Assembly: GCF_030272615.1 (NCBI RefSeq)
Contig: NC_081405.1
Coordinates: forward strand, 313,678,235-313,742,234
DNA from: Cryptomeria japonica
Taxonomy: Eukaryota > Streptophyta > Pinopsida > Cupressales > Cupressaceae
Direction: 5' to 3'
DNA length: 64,000 nt
Made by a program: the position numbers and the translations under genes
The notes under the pieces: generated by a model
Databases searched by the model: none
Told to the model about the DNA's origin: nothing
What the model saw: the letters and a program-made list of their open reading frames with translations, nothing else
Shown: positions 1 to 10,039 of the stretch, piece after piece
Position numbering within the stretch: position 1 is the first letter of the stretch
Layout: each line of letters begins with the position of its first letter

Positions 1-328
1 GTGATGCAAAGACTAATGCCAAGCATGCTTTTTCTATTATAGTGTAGTTCATTTCATAAGACACCAATGTCCTGCTAATGTAATAAATAGCTCATTCCTT
101 TTTGTTATCATCTTGTTGCGCCAGAAGTGCCCCCAGTGAAGAATCAGTTGCTGATATATATAAGATTAGTGGTTTACCCTGAATCGGTGGCATCAATATT
201 AGTAGATTCGACAGGTACTCTTTGATTTGCTAAAGATGTTGTTCGCACTGCTGATCCCAGTTGTAAATTACTCCTTTTCTCAATACCTTTGTGAAAGTTT
301 GAGCTTTGTCTGCTAGCTGAGAAATGAA
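1..328 (-). pseudogene. Tat-1 RT connection and RNase H start (partial)
   Basis: Continuing the RT frame past the stop near 329, the minus strand reads the connection segment FISQLADKA and then a gypsy RNase H start with the PIQGKPLILYISATDSS-like block and LGALLAQ. RNase H degrades the RNA of RNA/DNA hybrids during reverse transcription. The domain is cut by the window edge. The stop separating it from RT is TGA where the family usually has CGA (Arg), and another stop interrupts the segment before AIYYISR. Identification is from family motifs; activity cannot be judged. Confidence 0.8.
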
Positions 329-1270
329 TCATCTGACGGATTGGAGACGTCCCTGTAGACTTCTCATTTGACTGATGTTCTTCGGAGGCAGCATTTCCAT
401 TATGGCTTGGACCTTCTCAGGATCAACCTCTATTCCCTTCTTTGAAATGATGTAGCCAAGTAGTTTGCCAGATGTCACTCTGAATGCACACTTCTTTGGA
501 TTTAATCGGAGTTTGAACTTTTCCATTCTGTCTAGTATAGGACCTAACTCTTGAATATGCATTGATCTTTTCATAGTCTTCACTAAGGTGTCATCAACAT
601 AATCTTCAATATTCTTATGCATCATATCATGAAAAATGGTTGTAACTGCTCTTTGATAGGTTGCTCCTGCGTTCTTTAGCCCAAATGGCATAATGTTCCA
701 GCAAAAGGTTCCCCATGCGTAGCTGAAAGTTGTCTTTTCTTGATCTCTAGGAGATATTTTGATTTGATTGTATCCAGAGAATCCGTCTATTAGTGAGTAC
801 ATTTCATACCCAGTAGTCATTTCGACTATCATATCAATGTTTGGCAATGGAAAGTTGTCCTTCGGACAAGATTTGTTAAGATCTCTGAAGTCAATGCAAA
901 TTTTGATAGACTTGTCTGCCTTTGACACAGGTACTATGTTTGAAATCCATTTGGCATAATCTATAGCTCTAATGAATCCATCTTTGAGTAGTTTTTCTAG
1001 TTCAGCCTTGACTAATAGTGCTACATGTGGGTGCATCTTACGGATTTTTTGCTTAACTTGTTTTACTCCTGGTGTAATTGAAAGATGGTGCATAATGAGA
1101 TCAGGATCCAAGCCTAGCATATCAGAGTATGTCCATGCAAAGTTTATTTTCTTTTCTAAGAATAGCTGAGTGAACTCCTTCAATTCTTTTGCTGGTAGTG
1201 ATTGAGCTATATGAATGATGTGTGGTGTCTCTTGACTCCCAATGTTCACTGGCTGAGTTGGCTCAACCAA
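329..1270 (-). pseudogene. Tat-1 reverse transcriptase
   Basis: An uninterrupted 313-residue reading frame covers nearly all of a Ty3/gypsy RT. It holds the entry block MHHLSITPG, the VPVSKADKSIKICIDFRDLN palm strand, DGFSGYNQIKISPRDQEKT, the WGTFCWNIMPFGLKNAGATY block and the catalytic YVDD (codons at 590-601), followed by LNPKKCAF and the thumb. RT copies element RNA to cDNA in cytoplasmic particles. The track start (Met near 1270) is not the real N terminus: this is an internal part of a polyprotein. It ends at a TGA within the QSVR-(R)-FISQLAD connection. RT itself looks well preserved although its surroundings are broken. Confidence 0.92.
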
Positions 1271-1285
1271 TATGGAGGACCTTTC

Positions 1286-2488
1286 CTAGAAATAACTTGG
1301 CAGTATATCAAGTATCTCACCTTCAAGCGTCTTAGAGAGGTTTTCACCTTTAGGTACGTCCTTTATTTTCTCATTTTTAGATTCTGACACCGCCACAATG
1401 TGGTTTTCGCCATCAGATCTTTTATTTTTATTTCTCTTGTTTTTTTGACTAAGATACTTGATATCCGCTTCAGTCATATTTTCACTATGTTCACTGGTGT
1501 AAGAGTCTATAGGTTCGATTGCATTGAGATAATAGGCTAACATATAGTCATTGGTAAAAGTAGGTATATTCATGGGCTAGTTTTGTAAAGTATGGTCAAT
1601 CAATTCGAGATGTAGTAAGGATGAATTTTGGTTAGGTTCAAGAGCATTCACGGTATTGTTATCACAGCGGTGGATTGAAAAGTTGAGTTCCAGAAGAATA
1701 TCTTGCGTAAGTGTCTCGAGACCAGGAAGAGTCAGATCATGATTATTAAAGTTCGCGTTAATATTTAGTTGATCTAATCCGATAGACATACTTGTAACGT
1801 CGTTCACTATGCTAGACTAGACGTCATATCGTGGTTTAATAGTGATAAGATGAGTAGACAGATTTTCATTGTTTGTATCAGTTGATTCATAATTTGAGGC
1901 TGAGTAGATATTGTCTTGAATAAGACTATCATTAGAGTCATCAAGTGAAGTTTCCAAGTCTTCTTCAAGTGACTTAATAAGTGTATGTCTGGTATCAACA
2001 CCAACATCTTTAATACTGCAAGTTCCCTCATGTTGTGGTTCATTTATCATTTGTATCTGACACACCTATTGACATGATCTTGATGTTTTTGTGATTTGTT
2101 GTCGTCTACTCCATTTAGCTTCCTCTATACTGATAACTGGTTCTTATTTTGTAGCTTCCAAATCTTCTTGTGTAGTGCTATACCTGATTTGTTCTATTTT
2201 AGGATAAGGGTACATAGATGAGAAGCTTTCTGGTATTCTCCCTTCTTTCAATCCTTGTTCATAATTTGCTTGTCTCCTTTGTCTAATTTTCTGTATTTCT
2301 TTCTCTAGTTTTATGTGCATCAGCTCTTGAGTATCATTTACGACACCGCTAGATTCTTCTAAAGTTTTTGTAGTGGATGTGTCTAAAAGATAGTCAGGAC
2401 CCCATTCATACTCGTTTGAGTCAATCTCTGAATCATCTACTTGCTGCCTGCCAATATATGTGACTGAAACTTTTAATGGTGCAAACAA
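1286..2488 (-). pseudogene. Tat-1 linker between G-patch and RT
   Basis: This stretch lies between the G-patch ORF and RT in the polyprotein. Several open segments (about 2488-2144, 2065-1807, 1573-1286) are acidic and Asn/Ser/Thr-rich without a recognisable fold; the first contains a Lys/Glu-rich helical part. Tat-2 has an equivalent acidic linker at about 52310-53560. The segments are in different frames and broken by stops. It is treated as degraded polyprotein spacer rather than separate genes, since no start codon context or domain supports independent products. Confidence 0.55.
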
Positions 2489-2584
2489 TTCTCGGATTCT
2501 TACTACTTCATCTCTTATATCCTCAGGGACCTCAACTTCCTATATTATTGTAGCTGATACCATCAAAGCTTGAGCACTGACTAT

Positions 2585-3055
2585 TTATTCTTTCTTGACT
2601 ATTGATTCCTCTTTCTCTTTTCTACACTCTATTTTTATTTGTTTAGTGTCTACTTCATGTAATGTTGAAGGTGATATCCTTTTTTGGCACTTAGACTTAG
2701 AAACATATTTTTGGTCTAATGTCTTTTTCAGATCGTACCCCAGTCTAGCCTTATCATTTGTAGATTTTGTTTGCAGCTGGATTGGTTCAGTAATACCTTC
2801 TTTTTGTTTTCCCAAAAGACCAGTACCTGAATACCCCATGCGTTTGATAATCTTGTAGCCAGGACCATATTGGTTTGAGGAAATCTCACAATGTCGTACC
2901 TCCTCATTTTGACTATCTTCCTTAAAGAGCCAGTTAAAAATAGCATCGTCTTCTATTTCATCTGCCAAGGAGGTAGAAGATTGTACAAAGAGACCATCAT
3001 ACATGGTATTCGGAGCTAAATTTTGTGTTCTCATAGCCTCTGATGGTTTGCCCAA
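2585..3055 (-). pseudogene. Tat-1 G-patch domain segment
   Basis: A 156-residue open segment contains a G-patch-like core: IIKRMGYSGTGLLGKQKEGI, then EPIQLQ and ARLGYDLKK, matching the Gly-rich pattern of the family (GxxxGxGLGKxxxGI). G-patch modules bind RNA or RNA helicases and also occur next to protease in some retroelements. Here it sits between protease and the RT linker. It is in the pol frame, not the protease frame, so a frameshift lies just upstream. The tail is Lys/Glu-rich. The same domain occurs at the same position in Tat-2 (52180-52310), so it is a fixed part of this lineage. Confidence 0.75.
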
Positions 3056-3144
3056 CTATTTTGTGATGGAGGGAGAGAAACTAATGAAAGTATCAGTTAT
3101 ATCTTGTAGCCATCCGTGATGGTATTTGTAATCTTCAATCTCTT

Positions 3145-3909
3145 TTATAAGTCTTTCATCAGTGTTTTTGGATCTTCATTTGGAGAGGCTGCCCTATTAT
3201 GAGGCACAAAAGTATCTACACCTTTTGTCAATGCATTATAGATGACATTTGTATCAACAGGAATACTGACTTCAGTTCCGTTATAAGGAAACTTTAAGCA
3301 TTGATGGTATGTTGACGGTATTGCCTTCATTTCATGAATCCACGGCCTGCCTAGTAATATATTATATGACAAAGGAATATCAAGTACCTAGAAAAGGACA
3401 TCTCTTTCTACAGGTCCCACTCTGATAGGTAATGACACCAGAACTTTAGAAGTCCTTTCTTCTTCATCATAGGCTTTTATTGTCATTTTCTTGCCAGGAT
3501 CAATGACATTTTCAGAGAATCCTAGTTGTGTAAGCAGACTGTAAGTACAGATATTCAACCCCGCACCTCCATCTATCAAAACATGTTTGACTCTGTGTTT
3601 GTGGATCATGGCTTCAATATGCAATGGCTGGTTATGTGGATGATTTAGTGAGTTGTCATCTTCTTCGGAGAAGGTTAGATAGTGAGGTGAAGTCAGATAC
3701 CGATCAATGTCTAGATCTTTTGGAACATTGGTGGTGAGAAATGCTTTGTCTAGGATCTCTTTGTGAGCAGATGAGAGTTTTAGCGATTCAAAGATTGAGA
3801 TTTGAGCATTTGTCCTTTTTAATTGCTCAACAATGCTATATCCAGAAGATGATGATGAATTTAACCTTTTAAATTTGTCCAAGGTTGATTCTTTTTGTTT
3901 GTTTGACAA
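3145..3909 (-). pseudogene. Tat-1 aspartic protease
   Basis: Two open segments in one frame (3909-3388 and 3372-3145), split by a single stop, make a retropepsin-like region. The first carries HVLIDGGAGLNIC (active-site DGGAG, codons at 3559-3573) and LPIRVGPVERDVLF; the second carries [20 protein letters not shown], the usual C-terminal half of plant gypsy proteases. The protease cleaves the Gag-Pol precursor in virus-like particles. The stop between VLF and VLDIP is TAG where CAG would fit. The frame continues upstream into gag without a separate start, so the product was part of a Gag-Pro polyprotein. Confidence 0.85.
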
Positions 3910-4002
3910 GGCTGGTGGGTTTAATGTGTCTTGAGCTGGATTGAAAGAACTAGCTCCTTGGAGAGTGACTTTCTTTTGAGATCGAGTCAGAGCTCTTGCA
4001 TA

Positions 4003-5184
4003 TCATGATTCATTTGGTTTATCTTGAACTATAATCACATTGCAATATTCTGAGTGGGAAGGCTCAATCATGTTGATAGTGTTGTCCTGACTGGCATAAG
4101 TATAATTTACCTTGGCACCTCCTTTGGTCTTTGAAGAATCACCTTGTTCATAAATAGACAAAGGGTCTTTAAATGCTTTATGATCTACATTGGTCGGATG
4201 ATTCCCAAGAACAACTTTACCAGCATCTATGAGATCTTGAATCTCATGTTTTAGCTTCATGCAATTGTTTATGTTATGACCTTTATTCCGATGGAAGTCA
4301 CAGTATTCATTTTATCTCCACCATCTTGGTTTGACATCTGGATCATATGGTCTGGAGTTATCTGGTAGTATTATCAAGTTGTTTACCAACAGAGTTTTGA
4401 AAGTGGATTCATATGAGTCTTTGAGAGGAGTAAAATCACGCTTAGGTTTGGAAAGCCAAGGCTTTTCTTTGAACCATTCCTTTGTTTTCTTTGGCAGATT
4501 TTCTGTTGTAGCCTTAGCAGCTTTAAGTGCTTGTGTACCACTAGCCAAGTTGAATATTGTGGGCTTTGAGTTGGTTTTAATGGTGTCTACTACTCCATCA
4601 TTAACAACATTCTTGTTGTTGTCCTTGCCAAATTTCCAATACTTGTTTTTCTCTTTAGAGCTAGATCCTGGTTGTGTTTCTTTCCAAGGTGTGATATCCC
4701 CCTTCTTTATGAGCACATCTTCCATTCGAATGGCATTATCTACCATTTTGTTAAATGATGGGTGTACTTGCATTTGTATGCTATATTTCAGTTTGGGGAC
4801 CAAGTTATTGACAAATATATCCATTTTCTCAAAGTCTAGGATAGGTCATGGATACCTATAGAACATCTTTCTCCAGCATTGGAGGAAAGTAAGAAGAGGT
4901 TTCCATGTTTTCTATTTATTATTGCAAAGATCGATCATAGTCACAGGATGTCGAATGTTGTATGAGTATTGTTGTAAAAATAGTTGGATTAGTTCTTCAA
5001 ACATTTTTATTCCTTTGGGTAGACTTGAGAACCATTCCATTGCTTGACCCCCTAAACTCCTTGGGAAAAGGTGCATGAGGTACGTTTGATCGTGCATGAA
5101 CTCCATACAAGCAGCACAAAACTCTCTGACATGATCTTGGGGATCTGAGGTACCATCATATTTGTCAAATTTTGGGATCTCCAC
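4003..5184 (-). pseudogene. Tat-1 gag (capsid/nucleocapsid region)
   Basis: Three open segments in one frame (5184-4912, 4824-4312, 4260-4003) form the gag core. The first holds the retrotransposon gag motif (KFDKYDGTSDPQDHVREF, FPRSLGGQAMEWF). The middle one holds MVDNAIRMEDVLIKKGD and a basic Lys-rich stretch. Across 4302-4261 lies a zinc-binding motif CDFHRNKGHN-x4-C (C-H-H-C rather than C-C-H-C), also seen in Tat-2. Gag packages element RNA into particles. Stops interrupt the frame near 4311 and twice between 4825 and 4911. The frame runs on into protease. Confidence 0.85.
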
Positions 5185-5189
5185 TCATG

Positions 5190-5830
5190 AGGGAAATGGA
5201 GGCATGTATAGATTCTTGTCAAATGGAAAGGGACATATTGTTTCCATAGAATATTATTTTGGGGACTTGTCCTTATTTTTCAATTATGTGACCTCCATTC
5301 GTAAGGCTTGAAATTGTTTGTGTACCATGAGTATAGGTGATTCTTTCTTTTTAGTAACAAGTGTCTGAACATCATATCCAGTAGGAAGTTTGGCACCTTG
5401 TTTTGCTAATTCTAAGAAATAGTCTTCCTTCTCTCGGGGTCATGATAGCTTTCATCATTTTTCTAAATTCTTTGTCCTTTTGACAGTCATGAATTTCTTT
5501 TTTTGGAGGTTCAGTGTCTTTGTTAGTCTCACTTGATGATGAGGAATCATTATCATTTTCGGGAATGTTATTATCGTCCTTGTTTCCGTCATTGTGTTCC
5601 ATCTCATATATAGTGGGAGATTTAGGCTCATCAAAAATTGGTCCACCTGATGACGACGGTATGTCAGTGAGTGGATCGCCTTTGTAAAATGGATTGTCAG
5701 TGTATGAAAAGGGTATTCCTTTGCCTTTGGCTTCTTTCTTATGAGAACTCCTGGTTTGTGTAGGAATTTTTATGGATTAGTGTGACCTAAAGTTGTTTGT
5801 GATGCAGAGGTCAAGATCAATTTCAGAGCT
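5190..5830 (-). pseudogene. Tat-1 gag N-terminal region
   Basis: Upstream of the gag core, minus-strand frames encode an acidic Ser/Asp/Asn-rich segment (5602-5372, with a run of Ser and PPKKEIHDCQKDKEF) and then a segment resembling LVTKKKESPILMVHKQFQAL, typical of the variable N terminus of plant gypsy gag. It is broken by frameshifts and stops, and no start codon can be chosen securely; the first Met candidates are near 5602 and 5646. The overlapping 5646-5455 frame is probably a shadow. Confidence 0.5.
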
Positions 5831-6105
5831 AGTTGTTCTATTTAGAGTATTGTTTGGGAGAAACAACTGAGATTCAGTCTGGTTTCAGGAATGATCTATC
5901 TTGTATGAGACATTATCTAAGTGACTAAAATTTGATAGGTAGTTGATTGAACTAGCTGAAAAATAATCGACCAAATCGTGCAACGCAAATGGTAGAGGTA
6001 CACTGTCTTGACCTGTTTATGCTTAGGATGATGATAACCAGTATTATGTTCATTGTAGACTGTTTTTAGGCAAGTTTGACTATTATGTTCTGACAAAACT
6101 AGAGA

Positions 6106-6372
6106 CTCATACGACAAAATTTTCTAAACAAGACGACAACAGTTCTGTTTTGTACGAGTTGCTGCCCCGTGTCGTACGAAAGATGGGTATGTGCAGGATG
6201 AAAAAATACTCAGAGCAGTTCTGTTTTGTACGACACAGGATACAGAGCCAGACGACAGATTAAAATGACTCATACGACATAGGATCAGGTCTAGGATGAC
6301 AAACCAGAAGACTCGTACGACACAGGATCAGATGCAACACGATAAATTATTAGACTCATACGACTGTTCTCA
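6106..6372 (-). repeat. Tat-1 leader motif cluster II (TCGTACGA-like words)
   Basis: About nine copies of a short word occur in ~270 bp just upstream of gag. On the plus strand they read ACTCATACGACA, TTGTACGAG, GTCGTACGAA, TTGTACGACACAGGA, ACTCGTACGACACAGGA and similar. The core TCGTACGA is a perfect palindrome; CATACGAC variants look like CpG decay of CGTACGAC. A second cluster lies near the PBS (7555-7852). No coding function is seen. Confidence 0.75.
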
Positions 6373-6472
6373 GGGTAGAGCCTGAGTTTTTTTTTTTCAA
6401 TTGCTGAGTATGACCAATTCTGAGATAGACTGATTTTGGACCAAGATAGACTAGTTTTGAACAGAATTTTGA

Positions 6473-6706
6473 CTTAGGATAGACAATTTTTAGACACTGA
6501 CAGAGTTTCGGCTTAGGATGGACTAGTTTTTGACACGGACAAAGTTTCAACTTAGGATGGACTAGTTTCTGACACATACATAGTTTCGACTTAGGATAGA
6601 CAAGTTTCTGACACGGACAGATTTTTGACTTAGGATGGACTAGTTTCTAACATGGACAAAGTTTCAACTTAGGATGGACTAATTTCTGACACGGACAGAG
6701 TTTCTA
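6473..6706 (-). repeat. 39-bp tandem array, six units (13-codon period)
   Basis: Six units begin with CTTAGGAT at 6473, 6512, 6551, 6590, 6629 and 6668, each exactly 39 bp apart, in the Tat-1 leader. The period is a multiple of three, and the minus-strand frame 6577-6356 reads as 13-residue repeats resembling CQKLVHPKLKLCP. Strict length conservation could mean past coding use, or simply recent replication-slippage expansion. The array lies between motif cluster II and the conserved leader block. Confidence 0.85.
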
Positions 6707-6819
6707 ATCACTGAGTTGGTTTCTTGTCTTTTCCAATTTTGGTATTTCAATTTTTGTTTTAGGGATGAAAACAAGTAGTATGTATAGTGACTCCAATCAC
6801 AACATGCAAACCCTAAGGA

Positions 6820-7330
6820 ATTTGGTGAGGAAAGAAAACCTTTTCTTGTAGACTCAGGTACACACCCAATAGCTAATCAGAATACAGTCACTGAATCTCA
6901 TGCAATGGATTCTCAATGTCGTATTATCCGACTCCAAATGCTAATGGGGGCACGAAATGACAAGTATCTTGGGAGACTTACTATCTCTCTTGCACAAAGA
7001 TTATCTCCCTTTCAGAGATGAACCGGGTAGCTTCTAATTTTAATTGGAACTAGTTAGGGATCCATTCAGTGCGTCGAGGTATAAACTCAATTAAGAGGTC
7101 TCCTAGCCTTGAAAACCAAGGTTTAATATACCCAAAGGTACGGAGGAGAGCTATTCCCGAGCACTGTCATTGACTTGATTTTCATCAAATCACATTTATT
7201 TTATAGTGGGTTGGAGTACTTGGTGTTTAGCCATTCCCACTTAGGTCATTCCCCTCACACCGGCTGTAATGGCTTTAAGATTTTTTCAACCTCTTGGGAG
7301 GGCAGGCAGGCTTGCTAAAGATGTTCAAAT
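6820..7330 (-). other. Conserved non-coding leader block of Tat elements (Tat-1 copy)
   Basis: Read on the minus strand, this block aligns by eye with the Tat-2 leader at about 47190-47640. Shared words in the same order include GCCTGCCCTCC, GACCTAAGTGGGAA, CCAAGT-TTCCAACC-ACTATAA, a CCGGTA/CCGTACCTTT stretch and TCTCCCAAGATA. No long ORF crosses it. Conservation between two diverged elements with unrelated flanking sequence suggests a functional RNA element, such as a packaging or translation signal. The function is inference. Confidence 0.6.
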
Positions 7331-7554
7331 CTCAAACAAAGAAAAAGCCTCAAGGGTCTGGATTTTTGATTGTCTACAAAAAGACAAGAGCATACTCTCC
7401 TACCTCTCAAAATCTTCTAAAAACATGAAAGACAAATTTGTTCTTTAACCAAATAGCAAGTTAGGTTCCCAAAAATGAATTTAAAGAATACACGATGTTT
7501 GGTCGATTCTTTCAGGCAACCTGCAAAGACAACGAATCAATAGTCATATTGTCT

Positions 7555-7852
7555 TTGTACGACAAGCATATTCTTTGACAAGCATTCTATAAAAACTGAT
7601 TAGGCTATGAAAATTTTTGAGATAGACAGATAAACAGTAAGGGTCAGTCATCAGAATAATCAATAAAAATCATGAAAATTTGCCTTTTTTTTAATGTTTT
7701 TTACCAAGAAATACAGAGTCGTACGACAATATGAAAACTCATACAATACAAGATCCCAACTCATACGAGATAGGATTTCAGTTCGTATAACACCTGTAGT
7801 TTGTCATTTCATCCTGTGGGAATTGTCATACGAGATGTACGAATGAAAAATC
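7555..7852 (-). repeat. Tat-1 leader motif cluster I (TCGTACGA-like words)
   Basis: About seven copies of the same word as at 6106-6372 lie between the PBS and the conserved leader block: TTGTACGACAAGC, GAGTCGTACGACAAT, AACTCATACGAGATAGGA, GTTCGTATAACACC, TTGTCATACGAGATGTACGA. The spacing is irregular, so this is not a simple tandem array. Confidence 0.7.
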
Positions 7853-7924
7853 AAAAAATCTGAAATCTAGAAAATAACAAAAAAATAAGCAGTCGGTCTT
7901 GGAGGCCGAAAAATGTAGTCTTTT

Positions 7925-7943
7925 GTCCCCACGGTGGGCGCCA
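7925..7943 (-). promoter_or_regulatory. Tat-1 primer binding site
   Basis: The minus strand reads TGGCGCCCACCGTGGGGAC, four bases (TCTC) after the LTR end at 7948. A tRNA 3' end would prime minus-strand DNA synthesis here. Tat-2 has the same sequence in decayed form at 46109, also after a 4-base spacer. The tRNA species was not identified. Confidence 0.85.
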
Positions 7944-7947
7944 GAGA

Positions 7948-9008
7948 TGTGTGTGTGAAAAAGGGTTTGTAGCTACAAGCACAACACTTCAATTAAGTCA
8001 TTACATGTATGGTTAGTAAATAATAATCAATCAATAATAAACCATAACAAAGCGACTAATTGTCTTCTAAAAGATGTGAGTATAATATTGCTCTCAGATT
8101 TTTATAAGTAAAAGCAATGACTAGACTACACCAAGATGAAGGATTTAATCTATATGATATTAACTATATGGATGCAAAATGGATGAATAATTCAAGCAAA
8201 TAATGGATTCAAGCAATAATGGATGCAAATAATCTAAAAAGCACAATGATCTTCAATGACTCTAGAGCAAAATCAGCGTGATAATAATCTCCAAGCGTGT
8301 TCTCAAAAATCTCTGGGGTGAATTGAAATGAGAGCTGAAGACTGAATTTATAGAGAATTACAAGAGAAAAGCTCAATTTAGAATTAATTGAAAATAATTG
8401 AGAAATCAGGTTTAGCTAACCTTGAGATAGATTCCAATTATAGTTTATTTGAAATGCATTCAAATTAAAAGTCCAAGTTGCATTAGAAATAATAATAAAT
8501 TAATTCCATGTATTTGTGATAAAAATAGATAATTCTTTTATTTATTCAAGAAAAGAGTCTTTTCAATGCAACTGAACTTCTTTTTCTGAAAAGCTTTGAG
8601 TTCCAATTTTAGAGAATAATTCAATTTAATTGCTTTTCTGATTTCAAGTTCTAAATTTAGAAAAAGAAATAATATCTCAAGTTTGATTTCTCTTTCAATT
8701 CAATTATTCTTTTGTAATAAATTAATTCATTTTGCATGATTAAATGACAAATTTATTAATTAATTTAATATGCAAGGATATTTAATAAATTAAATAAGAT
8801 AATTGATCAAAATGATATTCTTGGAAATGATTCAATTAATTAAATAAATATATAATTAATATTGAGTAATTGATTTGCCATGTGATATTTAATGATTAAA
8901 GAATTAATAATGTGCTCAAGATTGATTTAATTGTCATTGGTTAGGACCTTGGTGATGTTGTCAAGATTAGGGGCCCATGGTTTAGATGACCATTTTTAGG
9001 GTATTATA
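7948..9008 (-). mobile_element. Tat-1 5' LTR
   Basis: On the minus strand the LTR starts near 9008 with TATAATACCCTAAAAATGG, a decayed TGTAATACCC-type start, and ends in ACACACACA at 7948 next to the PBS. A TATA-like box (CTATAAATTC on the minus strand, 8345-8353) sits mid-LTR. The U3 part is very AT-rich with many TTAATT words, like the Tat-2 LTR. The partner LTR is outside the window, so the outer boundary rests on the TG-like start only. Confidence 0.75.
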
Positions 9009-10039
9009 GCAGATACCATGAATAGATTCTAGATTAGGTTATATCCCTAAAATTTTGTCCAAAAAGTGTTAGGCGCTTCAAAATTTTGAATAGTGTTTAG
9101 GGATTTTAGCTTCTTCAAAGTCTGAATCTCTTTGTCTCATCATATACGTTTTGATTCTATAATCCATCTCTATCACATTTTAAACATGCACACGATAGAT
9201 AAAAAGTGTTTTGGGATATATAGGGGTTTGCCTATGTCAAACCCCAGGATGAAATTTACCCTACAACAAGGATTGATAGAAAAAGAGAGCTTACTCTTGT
9301 AGGGTTGAGGATAAAACCTTAAGGAAACGTTGAATTGAAATGTTATACCTTAGCTAATGAATCTTCTTTCCTTAAAGTCTTAATGAAATTTTAATGTTTT
9401 TTAGGTGGAAGATCATGCATACCTTCACACAAATTTGATCGTGAATGCCATATTGAATGCTTGAAAATCATCTCATTCAGTGTCTTGAAGATTCTAGAAT
9501 ACTTGCTCAATTGGAATTGAATTGATCATGAGGAAATGTAATTGAGAGATGTTTCAAATGAAGAAATAATAATTTCTTTTGTACTCATAAACGTATTTAA
9601 AATTATGAAGGCCAACATCAAGAGCATTTTCATTTTCAACAGTTTCCAACCTTAGGGGATTCATATTTGGAATACTTTTGGCTGGACTATGGTACTAGGA
9701 AACCTAGTCCAATGACACTAAGGTGTTAGCCACCCTAGCCTAAGAGGACTAGGGTGACACCCTATTCTAGTCCTCCTAGGCTAGCATAGAGTCAAAAAGT
9801 ATGAACAAGGCTCAAATCATCTAGAGTTAAGCATTATTTGAGCATAATTAAGCAATCTTGAGGAAAGGAATGAGAATCACCAAAGTGAACCCCAAATAAG
9901 AATTAAATTGTATGAGGATAAAATTAATAATAGTACACATATGAAGCATCATATTTAATAGTTTGAGAGGTTGAGATTCAGTAGACAAAAATTTAGAAGT
10001 GATAGAGTGTTCACTATGCTAGTTGGTCGATTGTGCTAA
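9009..10039. other. Non-coding interval, possible diverged copy of dispersed repeat
   Basis: No ORF or domain is recognised. The stretch about 9110-9420, with a GGGATATATAGGGGTTTGCC-like part, loosely resembles the dispersed repeat at 16690-17260 and 32370-32930, but the match by eye is weak. A near-perfect hairpin lies at 9735-9784. The interval probably contains the outer part of the Copia-1 LTR and older repeats. Confidence 0.35.
9735..9784. repeat. Inverted repeat, 18-bp arms
   Basis: CTAGCCTAAGAGGACTAG (9735-9752) pairs with CTAGTCCTCCTAGGCTAG (9767-9784) with one mismatch and a 14-base loop. A related word, ACTAGGAAACCTAGTCC, lies ~50 bp upstream. Either a small foldback element or LTR secondary structure is possible. 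Confidence 0.75.

Larger units (their letters stand above)
1..9008 (-). mobile_element. Tat-1: Ty3/gypsy Tat-lineage LTR retrotransposon, 3' part outside window
   Basis: A minus-strand element runs from its 5' LTR (7948-9008) through PBS, a ~2 kb leader, gag, protease, G-patch and RT to RNase H at the window edge. Integrase and the 3' LTR lie outside. Tat assignment rests on the RT (HHLSITPG start, DGFSGYNQ, YVDD), the DGGAG protease and close similarity to Tat-2 at 44616-63218, which also shows the dual RNase H typical of Tat. Gag and protease share one frame (about 5184 down to 3145); G-patch, linker and RT share another, so at least one indel lies near 3055-3145. Multiple stops make it non-functional. 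Confidence 0.9.

Noticed and set aside
4331-4861. 176-residue plus-strand ORF
   Set aside because: Antisense shadow of Tat-1 gag; no recognised domain.
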